64,000 bases of DNA, taken from Amborella trichopoda. Its lineage: Eukaryota > Streptophyta > Magnoliopsida > Amborellales > Amborellaceae. Of this stretch, positions 43,216-54,479 are shown piece after piece. Position 1 is the stretch's first letter; each line of letters opens with the position of its first letter. The notes beneath the pieces were generated by a model. It saw nothing but the letters and a program-made list of their open reading frames with translations, was not told the origin of the DNA and searched no databases. The stretch covers positions 2,296,589-2,360,588 of the forward strand of contig NW_006499799.1 of assembly GCF_000471905.2 (NCBI RefSeq), read 5' to 3'. Made by a program: the position numbers and the translations under genes.

Positions 43216-43527
43216 TCATTCATGGCTGGGAAGTTGAGGGTTCCTTATGGGAAGGTCCTGCTTTGTGAGATCTTCTTGCCCCAATGAGGGAATGATTTGA
43301 GGGTCACTTATGGGAAGATTGTAGAATTCTTGATACTCCCGCATCTTCTTTGTGAATATGTTAAGGAAAGCTATGCATTCTGACAAGTAATGACCTCTTA
43401 TCAGATGGTATGGACACCTACAATCTTCAGTCCCCTTAACAAGGCGAAGGGATTGCCTTGTCTGCTTCGGAGTGATTATGCATTCATGAAGCATTATAAT
43501 GAAGAAGGTGTAGAGAATTCCAGGCAC
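43216..43527 (-). pseudogene. gag: Gag C-terminal zinc-knuckle-like segment, 18-kb element
   Basis: A 103-codon frame with CPYHLIRGHYLSECIAFLNI, a clean C-x2-H-x4-H-x4-C motif, and a Gln/Pro-rich tail. Copy B has the motif twice at the equivalent place. The spacing differs from the standard retroviral CCHC knuckle (C-x2-C-x4-H-x4-C): the second Cys is a His. Confidence 0.55.
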
Positions 43528-44839
43528 TTCATCCTCCTCCTGGATGGTTACAACATGGGAGGCCTCAGCTGTCCCGAAGGCCTTGTTTAGGTCTTCGAGC
43601 TTATCTGAATCAGGGCCTCAATGATGTCCTTCAACATGTAGCAGTCATCCATAGACAATGGTAAGCATAATAATTCACCTGATCGTCAAGGCCAAATTGC
43701 TCAGGGAACTTGATTTTTTGAAGCAAGATCATATTCTACTCCAATAATAACTGGAACAACACAGGGACCCATTTATTCTCGAAGGGATAGACCTTATTCC
43801 TATGCCTGGAGAGATAATCCTTCCGATAAAAGTTGGCTGATGGAGGTACCCTATTGTACGACGGTTGTTGTTTGTCAGCCTAGGGTGTTACTGTTGCTGA
43901 GGTTTCCCCTTTAGAGAGGTCCAAGGTTTGGGCAGAAGCCTTCTTTGAATCAGTGATGATGATGGCTGCACTGATTACCCCTTTCTGTTGGCAGCCCCGT
44001 GTGTTATTCCGAGAGCTACCATTGCCCCGATTATTTGCTGAACTTGTAGATGGCTGTCGTGTCACACCATGATGGCGTGACAAACTTTCTACGCGAATTG
44101 ACTTAGAGATCAACTCTTACATGAAGGTTAGATTGGAGGCCTCGACATGTAGAGCGATTTAAGGTCGCATATTCCGTACACAAGTTTGGACAGCTTCCTT
44201 CTCAAGCATAGGATTAGGATGGCGGGAAGACAAGTTTCTCCATCGTGATATGAACGGATCTACAAGCTCATCGAGGTCTTGAGTCAGGGTGATATGCTCA
44301 ATTGTTTTAACCTCTCTTTTGACCTCATAGAAGCGTTGGTAGAACAGTTTCTCCATCTCCTCCCATGTACGCACCGATTTTGGAGGAAGTTTAGCATACC
44401 ATTGATATGTCGGGCCATCAAGGGTTTTGACAAACTGACGGAGAAGAAGTCTCCCGTCAGCTGTCATTTCTCGACATGCTGCCTGGAAGTAGGTGATAAG
44501 CTGATTTGGGGAGGTGGTTCCACTGAATAGAGGAAACTTCCCTGTCTTACAGTCTGAAGGGAACGAGACTTAGGAGGGGTATGGTCTTTGATAAGGCATC
44601 GCCCCATGTTTTCCTAGAATTTGTCTGTTCTTTAGGCTATGGGTGATCATAGCATCAATATCTGACTGAGAGACAAGATGAGGGACAGAATTGTCCTGCG
44701 AGGTAGATGGAGGAGGTCGACGCAGAGGTATACCATCAGAGTGATGGGAATTGACCTCAGGGCTAGCTGACTGGCATGTAGCATCAATACGATCGATCTT
44801 TTCTATCATCATGTGCACCATATACTCAAACTTGTTCAT
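43528..44839 (-). pseudogene. gag: Gag pseudogene (Retrotrans_gag-like), 18-kb element
   Basis: It begins MNKFEYMVHMMIEKIDRIDA at 44839, then a Ser/Pro segment and SDIDAMITHSLKNRQILG. The capsid core (44467-44159) reads DGRLLLRQFVKTLDGPTYQW, YAKLPPKSVRTWEEMEKLFY and QRFYEVKREVKTIEHITLTQ. 44113-43880 gives the basic region after the core (LSRHHGVTRQP). 43880-43528 is decayed but shows PFENKWVPVLFQLLLE and YMLKDIIEALI in shifted frames. Length and order match copy B. A TAA lies four codons before the ATG, after the leader ORF, in the same frame. Confidence 0.8.
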
Positions 44840-46258
44840 GAGATCCTCTTACGTGTCACCGGGATCGCTTACAACCATTACGCTGACCGTTTCTCTAGCG
44901 AGGTCAACATTAGTGGTAGCTGAAGGCTTGCGAGCTTGACAGGTCATATGTGGTAGGTCAGTGAGTAAGGGGTCAGCATGCCCTGACTGAACTCAACTTT
45001 TGTACACATATCACATTTGGACCGGTTCTCAACAGTCTTTAGACGGTGGCTGGGGAGTTGGTTCACAACGGTCTTAGGACCATCCTTGTTGAGTGGCCAA
45101 GTCTTCTTCTACGAAAGTAACCACATAACAGGGCTCATTGAGCTCTTCTTCAGGCTTCATGAGCTGATGGCGGTAAAAGGGATTCAAGTGAAGAGGGTTG
45201 TCAAAATTTTCTGTTTTAAATTGGTTCGGGATGATACTCTTGGGGAAATCCTTTGAGTACCATGGCTGAAGGTGCTTGCTCGATGAAGAAGGAGTGAGCT
45301 GGAGTAGGGTTGACTCATAAGGAGGCCAGAGTCGAGGACGAGGGGACGTCGGAGATGGCAACTCATGTGCACCCCTTGAAGAAGGATCTTGGGGGACTTG
45401 GGGGTCCACTCGGGTTTGTGCAAGTGAGTTAGCCTTAAGAGGCCAAGAACTATGAGCAGGTGTCTGTGATAGAACAGGTGTAGGCCTGCCCCTTATAGGG
45501 TGCGCTTGTGTGTGCATAGGAGGAGGATGAAGAGGTTGTCTCCTCTGTACTCGGGTTGGCGCAATAATGGTATTGCTCCAAGTAGTGAGATGCACATGAG
45601 TGGCGTGTGGAGGATCTGGCCTTGGAAGGTTTGATCCTGGACACGGACTCGAAGTAACAAAACGGTTGCCTAAAGTGTAACTCGAGTGGGTGACCCACGA
45701 GTCTTGTGGTGTGTGTAGGGAGTAGAGACCGTGGGGTTTCCGCCTCTCTGTGTTGAGCCTCTAAGGATAGAGACCTCTGGTGTAGGAATATGGGGGGTAG
45801 CCTTATGGTGACCTACAAAAGCAATGGCAACTCGTGCCTTTTGCAGAAAGGAACTTGACAGCCTTCCAGCATACCTCAGAAACATGATCGATACGTGACT
45901 CGCCGGTGGCAGGGTGCATGCGGTGTGTGGCAACATAAGTACCGCCATTCAAGGTGCAGTGGTGGAATTTCCACCAGAGTGAAGAGATGGGGAGTGAGGG
46001 ACCTTCAAGTTTCTCCTAACACCAGTCCAGGTTAAGACCTGAGTGCTAGACAAGGGGTCTTTGCTCAAGAGGATGGTCGGGAACAAAGTCGAAGGACCTT
46101 TTTCCCTAGGGACACTCTCGAATAAGGCGATAAGAAAATCTCTGATCCAGATGAATGGGTGTTATAGAACCCAACAGTCATAAGTCAATGTGAAAAGATG
46201 TTGAAAGCAGATAAAGGAGAAACTAACCAAACAAGAACGATCCGACTAAGGGGTAGTA
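44840..46258 (-). pseudogene. Leader ORF (ORF1) pseudogene, 18-kb element
   Basis: A region of about 1.4 kb between primer site and gag with long minus-strand frames (45948-45670, 45595-45074). Readable order: FLRYAGRLSSSFLQKARVAI, THHKTRGSPTRVTL, a Pro/His/Ser-rich middle (RRQPLHPPPMHTQAHPIRGR), LQPWYSKDFPKSIIPNQF, then ETVSVMVVSDPGDT and a TAA. The same order is in copy C and parts of it in copies B and H. The conserved WYSK-x-F-x-KS motif argues for former protein coding. Function unknown; it parallels the extra ORF before gag described for Ogre. Confidence 0.55.
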
Positions 46259-46260
46259 AG

Positions 46261-46278
46261 TCCCCAGTAGACTCGCTA
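46261..46278 (-). promoter_or_regulatory. Primer-binding site (tRNA-Arg type), 18-kb element
   Basis: Minus-strand TAGCGAGTCTACTGGGGA three bases (GCT) after the LTR end CACCTAACCA. Same site as in copies B, C and H. Confidence 0.75.
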
Positions 46279-46989
46279 AGCTGGTTAGGTGCCTCGATCT
46301 CGCCCTTCGGATCCTTGGAGGATCGGGCGGCTCTCGTCTTGAGTTTTGAGGAAGACCTGGGACATTCCTGAGATCGCTCTCTCAGGAACCTCATTTGAAA
46401 ATGCGGGTAGGTGTTACCAATTGGTGAGAGAGGAATTTAAAAGGTGGGTTCGAGACTTACTCCGACAGACTAGCGTTGGCACCCACTTATATAACAAAGA
46501 AAGCCCACCGGTAATGAAACTGGTTCGAAATCGCCTCCCTTGGTTCGTATTCATCTTATTTTCTGCTTTTTGCAATCGCACACATATATGGCAAAGGTTG
46601 TGGGACAGGTGGGTCAGACCTCACCATTTTCCTCTCTGATGAGCTTACACAAGCATGCGCATTCAAGAAGAAGAAAGAAAGACGGGGGGCGAGAAGAATT
46701 CGACCAAGCAAGAAGGTCAGAACGGTGACTAGAGTGGTGGATAATTGACAAAACGTAGTGGTGAAATGGGCTCAGTAACTGGGACCCGCTCACGGAATCG
46801 CTACTAGACATTATTGCCGATATCGACTAGCTAGGCATGATGGTCTGTCTGTCGTGGCAGTAAAGCGAGCCAAGCGAACCTGACACGACAACATCCATGA
46901 GATGCTAACCTTAATCTCTCTTGGTTCAATAAGAGAGCAGCAGAGGACTGGTTATAGAGAGGAAGGGGATAGACGGAAGAAGAGAGAAG

Positions 46990-47560
46990 AAGGAAGAGGA
47001 GATGCAGTCGGTGCTAGACATCGCCGAATGTTTTAGGAGATAGAAGAGAGAGGAAGCAATCGACGGTAAACTTCACCGACTGTGTCAGATGAGAAGAGAG
47101 GAAGGGAGCCAACTGGCACTTAGTCTCGCCAACTGATAGAAGAAAAGAGGGAAAACCAGTTGGCATTAGGCCTTGCTGACTGATAGAAGAAGAGGGAGAA
47201 GACCCACCCGGCGCTAGGTCTCGTTGACTGGTAGAGAGAGAAAAGACAATTAGTGCTAAGCCTCACCGACTGGTAGAAGATGAGAGAGGAGACCAACCTG
47301 GTGCTAGGCCTCACCGACTAGTAGAGAGAGAAAAGACAACCGGTGCTAATTCTCACCGATTGATAGATGAAGAGAGAGAAGACTAACCGACGCTAGGTCT
47401 CGCTGACTGGTAGAAGAAGAGAGAAGAGACCAATTAGCGCTATGTCTCACCGACTGACAAAAGAAGAGAGAGAAAGCCAACCGACGCTAGGTATCGCCAG
47501 TTGACAAAAGAAGAGAGAAATCCAATTGATGCTAGGTCTCGCCAGTTAATAGGGAGAGGA
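46990..47560 (-). repeat. 47-bp minisatellite in U5, 5' LTR of the 18-kb element
   Basis: About 12 units of 43-48 bp corresponding to 31760-32400. A good inverted repeat is CAGTTGGCA at 47157-47165 with TGCTGACTG at 47174-47182 (nine pairs, two of them G-T). Confidence 0.9.
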
Positions 47561-47581
47561 GAGAGAGACAGAGAGAAGAGA

Positions 47582-47612
<31 letters not shown>

Positions 47613-47816
47613 GAAAGAGAGAAGGGAGGAGAGAGAAATTTTCCTACTCGAAGGGTATCGACCCTTTTCTTCTCTCTCCTCTCTCTCTCTCTCCAACACG
47701 TACTCACAGGCTTAAGCAAGGAATCAAAATTTTATTGAATCTTCAAAGAATTCACTCAAGACCGAGAGGTGGTGGGGGGTTTGCTTGTCGGTCCTTTTAC
47801 AATGAGGCAGTGCCTG

Positions 47817-47824
47817 TTTATATA
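47817..47824 (-). promoter_or_regulatory. TATA box of the 5' LTR
   Basis: TATATAAA (minus strand) followed by CAGGCACTGCCTC, in the same context as 32657. Confidence 0.7.
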
Positions 47825-49058
47825 GAGCTGTGCCCAAAACCTAATTGCTCAAAATTAAGTTTTAATTGAATTAAAGGAAATTCTAAAAATGGGTGCAAAA
47901 AGATTGTTTTGCCTTTGCTAACAATCTGTGGAATTCCAGAACAGTCCTTGTGGCTACCTGAGAACTTGCGTGATCTTTCGTGGCTGACCCGGGGTTGTTT
48001 TAGTGCCCATTTGATCGAAATATTATTGTTTTCTTGTAGGGCTCGACATGACGATTGTTTTGATATCAACTTCGAGCCATGAATCATGTTTTCCAGTCAT
48101 GATCACGAGACTTAAAATTTGTTTGAATCTTGGTAACTTCAGATCGAAAGTGCAGTCTTTCCTTAATGTTTTTATGTGATTTCTTCATTGTAGCGCACTA
48201 AGCATGTCGCCACGATCGTGTGAAAACAATCAAAACGTGATTTGGAGCCCCAACGAAGATTTTGCAACTTTTGAGTTTTGGTCGGAGTTTAGAATCTGGC
48301 GGCCGTAATTTCAGTAACTTCGTCGGCTTCGTGCATGAAATATGATAGTCCATCGTGTACATGGTTTGATCCAATTATAGCCCTGAACTTTACGCACACA
48401 ATGGAATTGGTTTTGTGTCAATCCGTTGTGCGAGCATTGTGATTTGGTTCATTGAGCGAGGTGTGTCGCTGCTGAATTTTCTACAATTTCTTCACGGATC
48501 AGCGTGCCACATATCGAATTATTTGTCTTGATGAGACGAATAAGCTCATCAAATTTGGGAGCAATCTAACTTGGAACGATTGAGTTATAGATCCCAAAAT
48601 TGACATTCGTGACTGTAAAAACGACCACCTCTAATGGTGTTTTGGTGCAATGAGGCCATATAGGAATAGTGTGTGGCCTCTCCTAATTCAATATTTTTCT
48701 TATATCTTTGTTCTGGAGTGTCTGATCAAGTCGAAACTTGGCCCATAAGGGTTTCTGATCGTACCAGATCTAATGGCGGTAGTCCCGTAGTAATTTGGGA
48801 CACCGAAAATGTAGCTCCAGTTGTAGGGTCCCTTTCAGGGTGCTAGAGGCCAATTTTTCGAAAATTGTTTCTTTGTGTTCACTGCCTTAGACATGTCTGA
48901 TCATGACAAAACTTGGCAGGTGGTCTTTTGAAGTCGTGATGACGATCTTGAACAATTCTGGTGAATTTATGAGACTGTTGGGAATTTTCCACTGTTTCGT
49001 AGGCTTTATTGACCTGGTTCCTACCAGGGACCAAGGTAATGAAAAATGCGTTCAAACA

Positions 49059-49063
49059 ATCAC
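49059..49063. repeat. Target-site duplication ATCAC, right copy
   Basis: Directly follows the element end (TTCAAACA, plus strand) and matches 31023-31027. Confidence 0.85.
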
Positions 49064-49072
49064 GCCCCAACA
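49059..49072 (-). mobile_element. First 14 bases of the copia 5' LTR
   Basis: On the minus strand TGTTGGGGCGTGAT. Joined to GCTAAATCACCC at 31022 it gives a normal TGTTG... copia LTR start. This shows that the 18-kb element was inserted 14 bases into that LTR. Confidence 0.8.
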
Positions 49073-50369
49073 TTTTTGTGTTGGTTTTTTCTCTCTTTTT
49101 GGTTCTTTTTCATCGATTCTTTTGCTCAAATAGCAGCTTATCTATCTCTAAACATAGTTCTAATTGAAAGGCCAAATCAGTGTTTGCAAATTCAGCCGGT
49201 CCAACCTTGAACCTAATAAAACATAGATTTATTAAGAGGCCTGCACTTCTACGTATGCAGAACCAAGTCCTTAAAAATTTGAGGTTGGTGTGTGGCTCGT
49301 CCGTGTTTAAATATGGCCCCCTTTCCAAAAAATCGCCTTCAGATTTTTAATTTGAAATTATAAAGGTAAAGTCAACCACAATGGTCATGAATATTAGGGG
49401 TTTTTGAATCTCAAAAGAGCTCTACTATAATTGGTCTTGGTCCATTTACTTTAAGGAAAAAGTTTATATAATGTCGACACTTATGATGTATAATTAAGTT
49501 GCATTTCTAATATCCTTGGAAAATGTTTGTTTTAATGTTGGAAAAACATCTGATTGATAATCTTGAAATCGAATTGTATAGATATGGAGAAAAAAAAGGA
49601 GATTTCAAGTCCTAAAAAATGGCACATCTTTCAGCATACTATCTAGGCTGTCTTTTTCATGATTTTCATGTGTTTATAGATCTATTTGATTTAAATCATA
49701 TTTTAGATTTTAAAATTTTATAATTAGAAATAAAAATAGATTATTGCACCATCCTAAGACTTTTGAACGAATTTTGAATGCCATGTTTGCCTCTTATAAC
49801 GAATTTTGGAGGTGACCCTTACTTTGATTGTTTACGGTTGCAACCAAAGTTTATAAAAAAAAAAAGATTGGTGACCCGAATCAGCCTCCTCAAAAAACAT
49901 GTCGGATCAGAGAATCGGTCAAATCAGCATGTTTTCACAAAAAAAAATTCAAAAAAAACTAAAAGTCTATAAAAATGGTGTTTTTTGAGTTTTAAAAAAA
50001 TTTGAGAGTGTATTATGTAGTTTCACTATTTGTAAAAAAATGTGAATATTGAGAAGTTGTTTCCTTTTTTGGATGTCTGTAAAGTTATTAATTATAATAT
50101 AATGTTATAATATTGTGTTAAAATAATTTGAAAATATTTTAAAACAATTTCATATTATAAAATGAAAAATTTGTATTAAAGTAATTTTAATATATTATAA
50201 AACACTTACCTATTATAATATTTTAAAAATATTAACTTAGGAGTTTTTATTTTTGAAAGAAGTTATATGGAACAAATTTAGTGGAAGAAATTGTTAGTAC
50301 ATACTCACAAGTTCGGGTTTGGGCAAAGAAAAAGCCGATCCTATTCAGCCCCGCCGAATGCTTTTATTT

Positions 50370-50387
50370 TATATATATATATATATA
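50370..50387. repeat. (AT)n microsatellite
   Basis: Nine uninterrupted TA/AT units. Confidence 0.95.
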
Positions 50388-50424
50388 GATTTATTTTTAT
50401 TTTTCATTTTTTTCTATTGGCTAG

Positions 50425-50521
50425 GCCCAGCCCCATCGCCAGTCTAGTAGGGCTGGACTGACCCATGTGATTAGGCCGGGCAAGGGCCAAAGTTGGCCCG
50501 CCCTGTTACCAGCCCTACATC
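50425..50521. mobile_element. GGCC-rich segment, possible hAT-type terminus
   Basis: On the minus strand it begins TAGGGCTGGTAACAGGGCGG and continues with GCCC/GGGC alternations. It resembles the GGGCTGGCAACGGGCCGG-like ends common in plant hAT-family elements. Similar GC-rich segments lie at 50775-50910 and 51355-51480. No transposase or clear target duplication was seen. Confidence 0.25.
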
Positions 50522-50944
50522 CTCAATCCTAAAATAGAGAAGTTTAAACAAGGTGGAGTTTACGTATGACTTCAAATGCCTTGTAATGGATTTAGTATTT
50601 GAAACATCCTAAATCACTTCCGCTGCTTTTAGTGCCGTGATTTAGATCGCAATAGTATCGTTTGGATGGTCTATAGAGATTAAATGAACGCTGATGAAGG
50701 GTTTCAAAAAAATGTTTTAAATTGTCAATTATTAAAATTTGGAGTCCTCCTTTTGTTCGTGGTTGAGTTTACGGCCGTCGATGGAGGCCTGGGCTAGGCC
50801 AGCCTTGTCTCGAGCCCGGCTCGGCTCCTTAGAGGGCCGGGGCCGATCCATCCCTGTCCTAACTGGGCCAAATGGCCTAGCTCAAGCCCTTGATATGTCC
50901 AGGTCGCACCTAATAAATAACTAAATAAAGAGTAATTTACATAT

Positions 50945-51310
50945 GGACCCTTAATTTTTTTCTAAAATACGAATTGCTCTGTTTATGGGAAATGCTTTTT
51001 TTATTTTTCCAAAATTACCCCTCGGTCTGACGCTGGAATCCTCAGTCTGAATTTTCAGTTTGTTATCATTTTTTTTATTATTTTTATTATTTTTTATTAT
51101 TTTTTTATGTTTTTTTGATAGTAAGGCAACACCCCAAACTTTACGCTAGTGCCCTACAAATGAAAAAATAAAAATATAATTAAAATTTGGTCCGAGGATG
51201 TCCTCGGACCGAGAGGCAATTTTGGAAAATAAAAAAATCGGCTGACTGACTTTCTTTGTAATTTCCACCTATAATTGGAGCATTTCGTATTTCTAGAAAA
51301 AATTTAGAGC
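50945..51310. mobile_element. Foldback / MITE-like inverted-repeat element
   Basis: The left arm has AATTTTTTTCTAAAATACGA at 50953 and TTTATTTTTCCAAAATTACC then CCTCGGTC up to about 51028. The right arm repeats both blocks in reverse complement (51201-51235 and 51277-51305). The middle is AT-rich. No coding capacity. Exact ends and target duplication could not be fixed. Confidence 0.5.
51188..51209. repeat. Perfect short palindrome inside the foldback element
   Basis: Arms GGTCCGAGGA and TCCTCGGACC separated by TG: ten perfect pairs. Confidence 0.9.
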
Positions 51311-53893
51311 ATAAATAAATGAAAGTTTGAACAAACAAAGAAAAATTTAAGGCTAGGATGGACCTAGAACCTGTCATTGCCTTAGCCTAGGTCCAGCCCT
51401 CAATCCCTAGTTTTTCGGGGCCTAACCAAGCCAGGCGAGCTGGTCATCCCAGCCCATGGCCAGCCGTAGTCTAGAATAGATTATCAGCCTATAAAGTCCA
51501 AAATACATATTAGAGATAGATTTTTTTATCAAAATCCAATTTTCCTCAAATTGGGGAGTTAGTGCTTCTTGATCCGTTGTCCAAAATAGAGAATCACTTT
51601 CCCTCCTATGCGAGCAAAATTCCTTCCCAAAATCAAAGATATAAAATAACTGAATTCCCTAAAAATTGGTATGAAGAAAAGAATTGATCTCCATTAATTT
51701 CCAAAGAAAGATGAGGATAGGAATTCAATACTGTAATAAAAAGATAATAGGATAAGAATTAAATATTATAACAAAGAGAGATAATTTTTCTAAATAAGAA
51801 GCGATGTTCATTAATTTCCAAATAAAATGAGGATAGGAATTCCATATTGTAATAAGAATAATGGTTTGATAGGGCTGCAGCCCAAACAAACTATGCAAGC
51901 CTCATTTCATAACTCATCAAAAGTTCAATTCAGAGTTGGAAAACCTTTTAAATCGTACCATCGACTTGAACATTATGGTTGTAAAAATAAAATAAAAAAT
52001 TAGAATTTTAAATTTAAAAATAGTATATATTAAAACAAATCATCTAGACCGTCCATTTCACCCTAAAAAAAAAGTATTCACAGATTCATAAGATTTGTAC
52101 CAGTTTTTGAATTTCAATTTTTTTTGTCAGTGTTAGAAATGGATTTTAGAGACATAACGAATATTCCTTACGTCAAAAGTGCTTTCTAGATGTGGATATT
52201 TCTGATGCCGAAGGTGATTTCTATATGAGTATATGAGGTGAAGCTTTACTTTGTTTTCATAAATTTTGGGCTTTATAAAAATTCCATAATTGTAATAAAA
52301 AGAGAGAATTGCATTTTCTTATGTAAAAAGCCAAAATAAATAGTCCCTTTATTCATGAGGTAACAGCATAACTGTAAATCCAAAATTTGATCATTTTGTT
52401 AGTTTCTCTCTCATTCATGCCTTCACTGTCTTTCTTTTTAAATATGAGTTAACTTTTATTGCAAATTTCATTTCCACTATTTTAGCAGATATCTGATGTC
52501 TCCACAACCTATATATAAAAGTAGCGCTCACGAGCTGTCTCCAAATTCAGAGGGCTCTCATCTTTGATACAATTAGAGAAGGAGACCAAACCTTGTGGTG
52601 TTTGAAGACATTTTTCGGCACCTTGGGTCCTCGATGCAGAATAAAAAGAGAAGCTTGTCAATAAAGCCCTTATATATAGTGGAATTCCCGACAGTCTCAG
52701 AATTGCTCCAAAACGGGTAAGAATCTTCCTACGCACTCCAAAAGATCATCTGCCAAGTTTCGTCGCAATCCGACTTGTCTAAGGCAGTGTAGACAACGAA
52801 ACAATTTCGAAAACATCAGCCTCAAGGGCCGTAAAACGGACCCCGTAACCAGAACTCTATTTCAGGTGCATCAAACAGCTGTGGGACCACAGCCAATAGA
52901 TCCGATACGGTCGAAAACCCCTAGGGGTCAAGTTTCAGCTTAAACGAACATTCCAAGACAAAGTTATGGGTAAAACATTCAAAAGGAGTAGATCGCACGA
53001 TATTCTCATGCGGCCACCCTGCACCAATCTCCATTAAAGGAGATTGGTTCGCACAGTCATGAGCAGCAACTTCGAAGACTCATAACTCACTTGTCTTGAG
53101 TCGGATCGAACTCAAATTTGGTGAGCATATTCGTCTTGTCAAGACGAGCATTTTGATATGTGGCACAACCCATGATGATACCCGAGCAGGGAGAAAAACT
53201 AGAGAAAAGTTGGCAATTCGTGAAGGTAGTTGCAGAAAATTCAGCAGCAACATGCCTCGCTCAAGCGCCATATCACGGCGCTCGCCTACTCGATCAATGC
53301 GAAATCCGAGGCTATGTCTGGTTTGAACCCCGCGTATGATGAATGGTTGGATTCGGCATACGAAGGCATCAAAGTTGTTGCAGATTCTGGCAGTCGAATT
53401 TCTAGATACTAGCCAAAAACCCAGGACGACAAAAACGAATTTCATTCGGGTACAAAATCGATCTGCGTTTATTGCAAGGCAATCGTGATGGCATGCTTAG
53501 TGCAATTCAGCGAAGAAACCAACGAAAAACATCAAGAAACAAGCACACTATCGATCAGAAGTTTTCAAGATATATACAAATTTCGAGTTGCATAATCGTG
53601 GCCTAAGAATGCCATTCATGGTTCGAAGTGGGTATCAAAACGATCGTCATGCCTAGCCCAATGAGAAAGCAATCATCTTTCAGCCAAACAGACATTGGAG
53701 CAACTCCGAATCATCCATGGAAGATCACACACGTTTTAAAGCAATAGTAGGAACTATTTTGAAATTTCATGTTTGTTGGGCAGAGGCAAAACTATCATTT
53801 TGCACTCATTTTTAGATTTTATTTTAATTCAAATAAATTGTAATTATCATCAACTAGGCTAGATTTTGGGCATTCACCCATGTTGGGCCTAAT

Positions 53894-53901
53894 TATATAA
53901 A
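53894..53901 (+). promoter_or_regulatory. TATA box of LTR copy F
   Basis: TATATAAATA follows the CACCCATGTTGGGCC block. The AATAAAATTTGG signal is at about 53951. Confidence 0.7.
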
Positions 53902-54044
53902 TACATGCTAAACCTAATTGTAAAAAGATCCCTCAGTTTTCATCTCATGAATAAAATTTGGGAGTTTCACATTGAAATTGTGGGCACGTCTTGGAGAGAG
54001 AGAGAGGAGAAAGAAGAAAAAGTCTGGTACCCTTTGGTGAAGGT

Positions 54045-54390
54045 AACTTTCTCTCTCCCCCTCTTTCTCTCTTTTTCTCTCTCCTTTTCTTATCTCTCTC
54101 TTTCTCTCTCCTCCTCTGGTCTCTCTCTTTCTCTCTCCTCTTCTCGTATATCTCTTTCTCTATCATCTTCTCATATATCTCTTTCTCTTTCTCTTTCCTC
54201 TCCTCTTCTCATCTATGTCTTTTTCTCTCCTCATCTCATCTCTCTTTTTCTCTCCTCCTCTCTCTTTCTTGATCTTCTTTACTCACTTTCCTTCTCTCTG
54301 TTCTATCTTTCCTTTCTCTTTCCTCACTTTCTTAATCTATTTTTTCCTTCTTTCTCCCTATCCTCTTCTTTCTCTCTCGTCTCCATTCAT
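54045..54390 (+). repeat. CT-rich low-complexity block
   Basis: Pyrimidine tract with TCTCTCTTTCTCTC repeats. Serine/leucine-rich ORFs here are artefacts. Confidence 0.9.
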
Positions 54391-54479
54391 GTACGACGGA
54401 GCCTATCACCAGGTATGATGTCTCCCTAATCCTGAAACATAAATAGTGAGCTGAGCCTCAACCCGAGTGGTGCGTCGGG

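Larger units (their letters stand above)
31028..49058 (-). mobile_element. Near-complete Tat-like Ty3/gypsy retrotransposon, 18.0 kb
   Basis: Order on the minus strand: 5' LTR (49058-46282), tRNA-Arg-type primer site, leader ORF, gag, linker, RT, RNase H, second RNase H, integrase, a 5.1-kb repeat-rich 3' region and the 3' LTR (33920-31028). Both LTRs carry the same 47-bp minisatellite type, which no other LTR in the window has, and the outer ends are flanked by ATCAC. The element sits inside the 5' LTR of a copia element. Every domain has stops or frameshifts. In the stretch I compared (32790-33010 against 47930-48140) the LTRs differ at roughly one base in ten, so the insertion is old. Confidence 0.9.
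46282..49058 (-). mobile_element. 5' LTR of the 18-kb element
   Basis: Minus-strand start TGTTTGAACGCATTTTTCAT at 49058 and end CACCTAACCA at 46282, 2.78 kb. U3 runs to the TATA box at 47817, then R with AATAAA, a GA-rich block (47560-47640), the 47-bp minisatellite and the conserved end. The ATCAC duplication follows at 49059. Confidence 0.9.
49073..52598. other. AT-rich low-copy DNA flanking the copia element
   Basis: 3.5 kb with no relation to the retrotransposon family and no ORF longer than 76 codons. It holds AT microsatellites (50370-50387, 51069-51120), three GGCC-rich segments, a foldback-type inverted repeat, and otherwise nothing I can identify. It is probably the old insertion target of the copia element on one side and of LTR copy F on the other. 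Confidence 0.6.
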
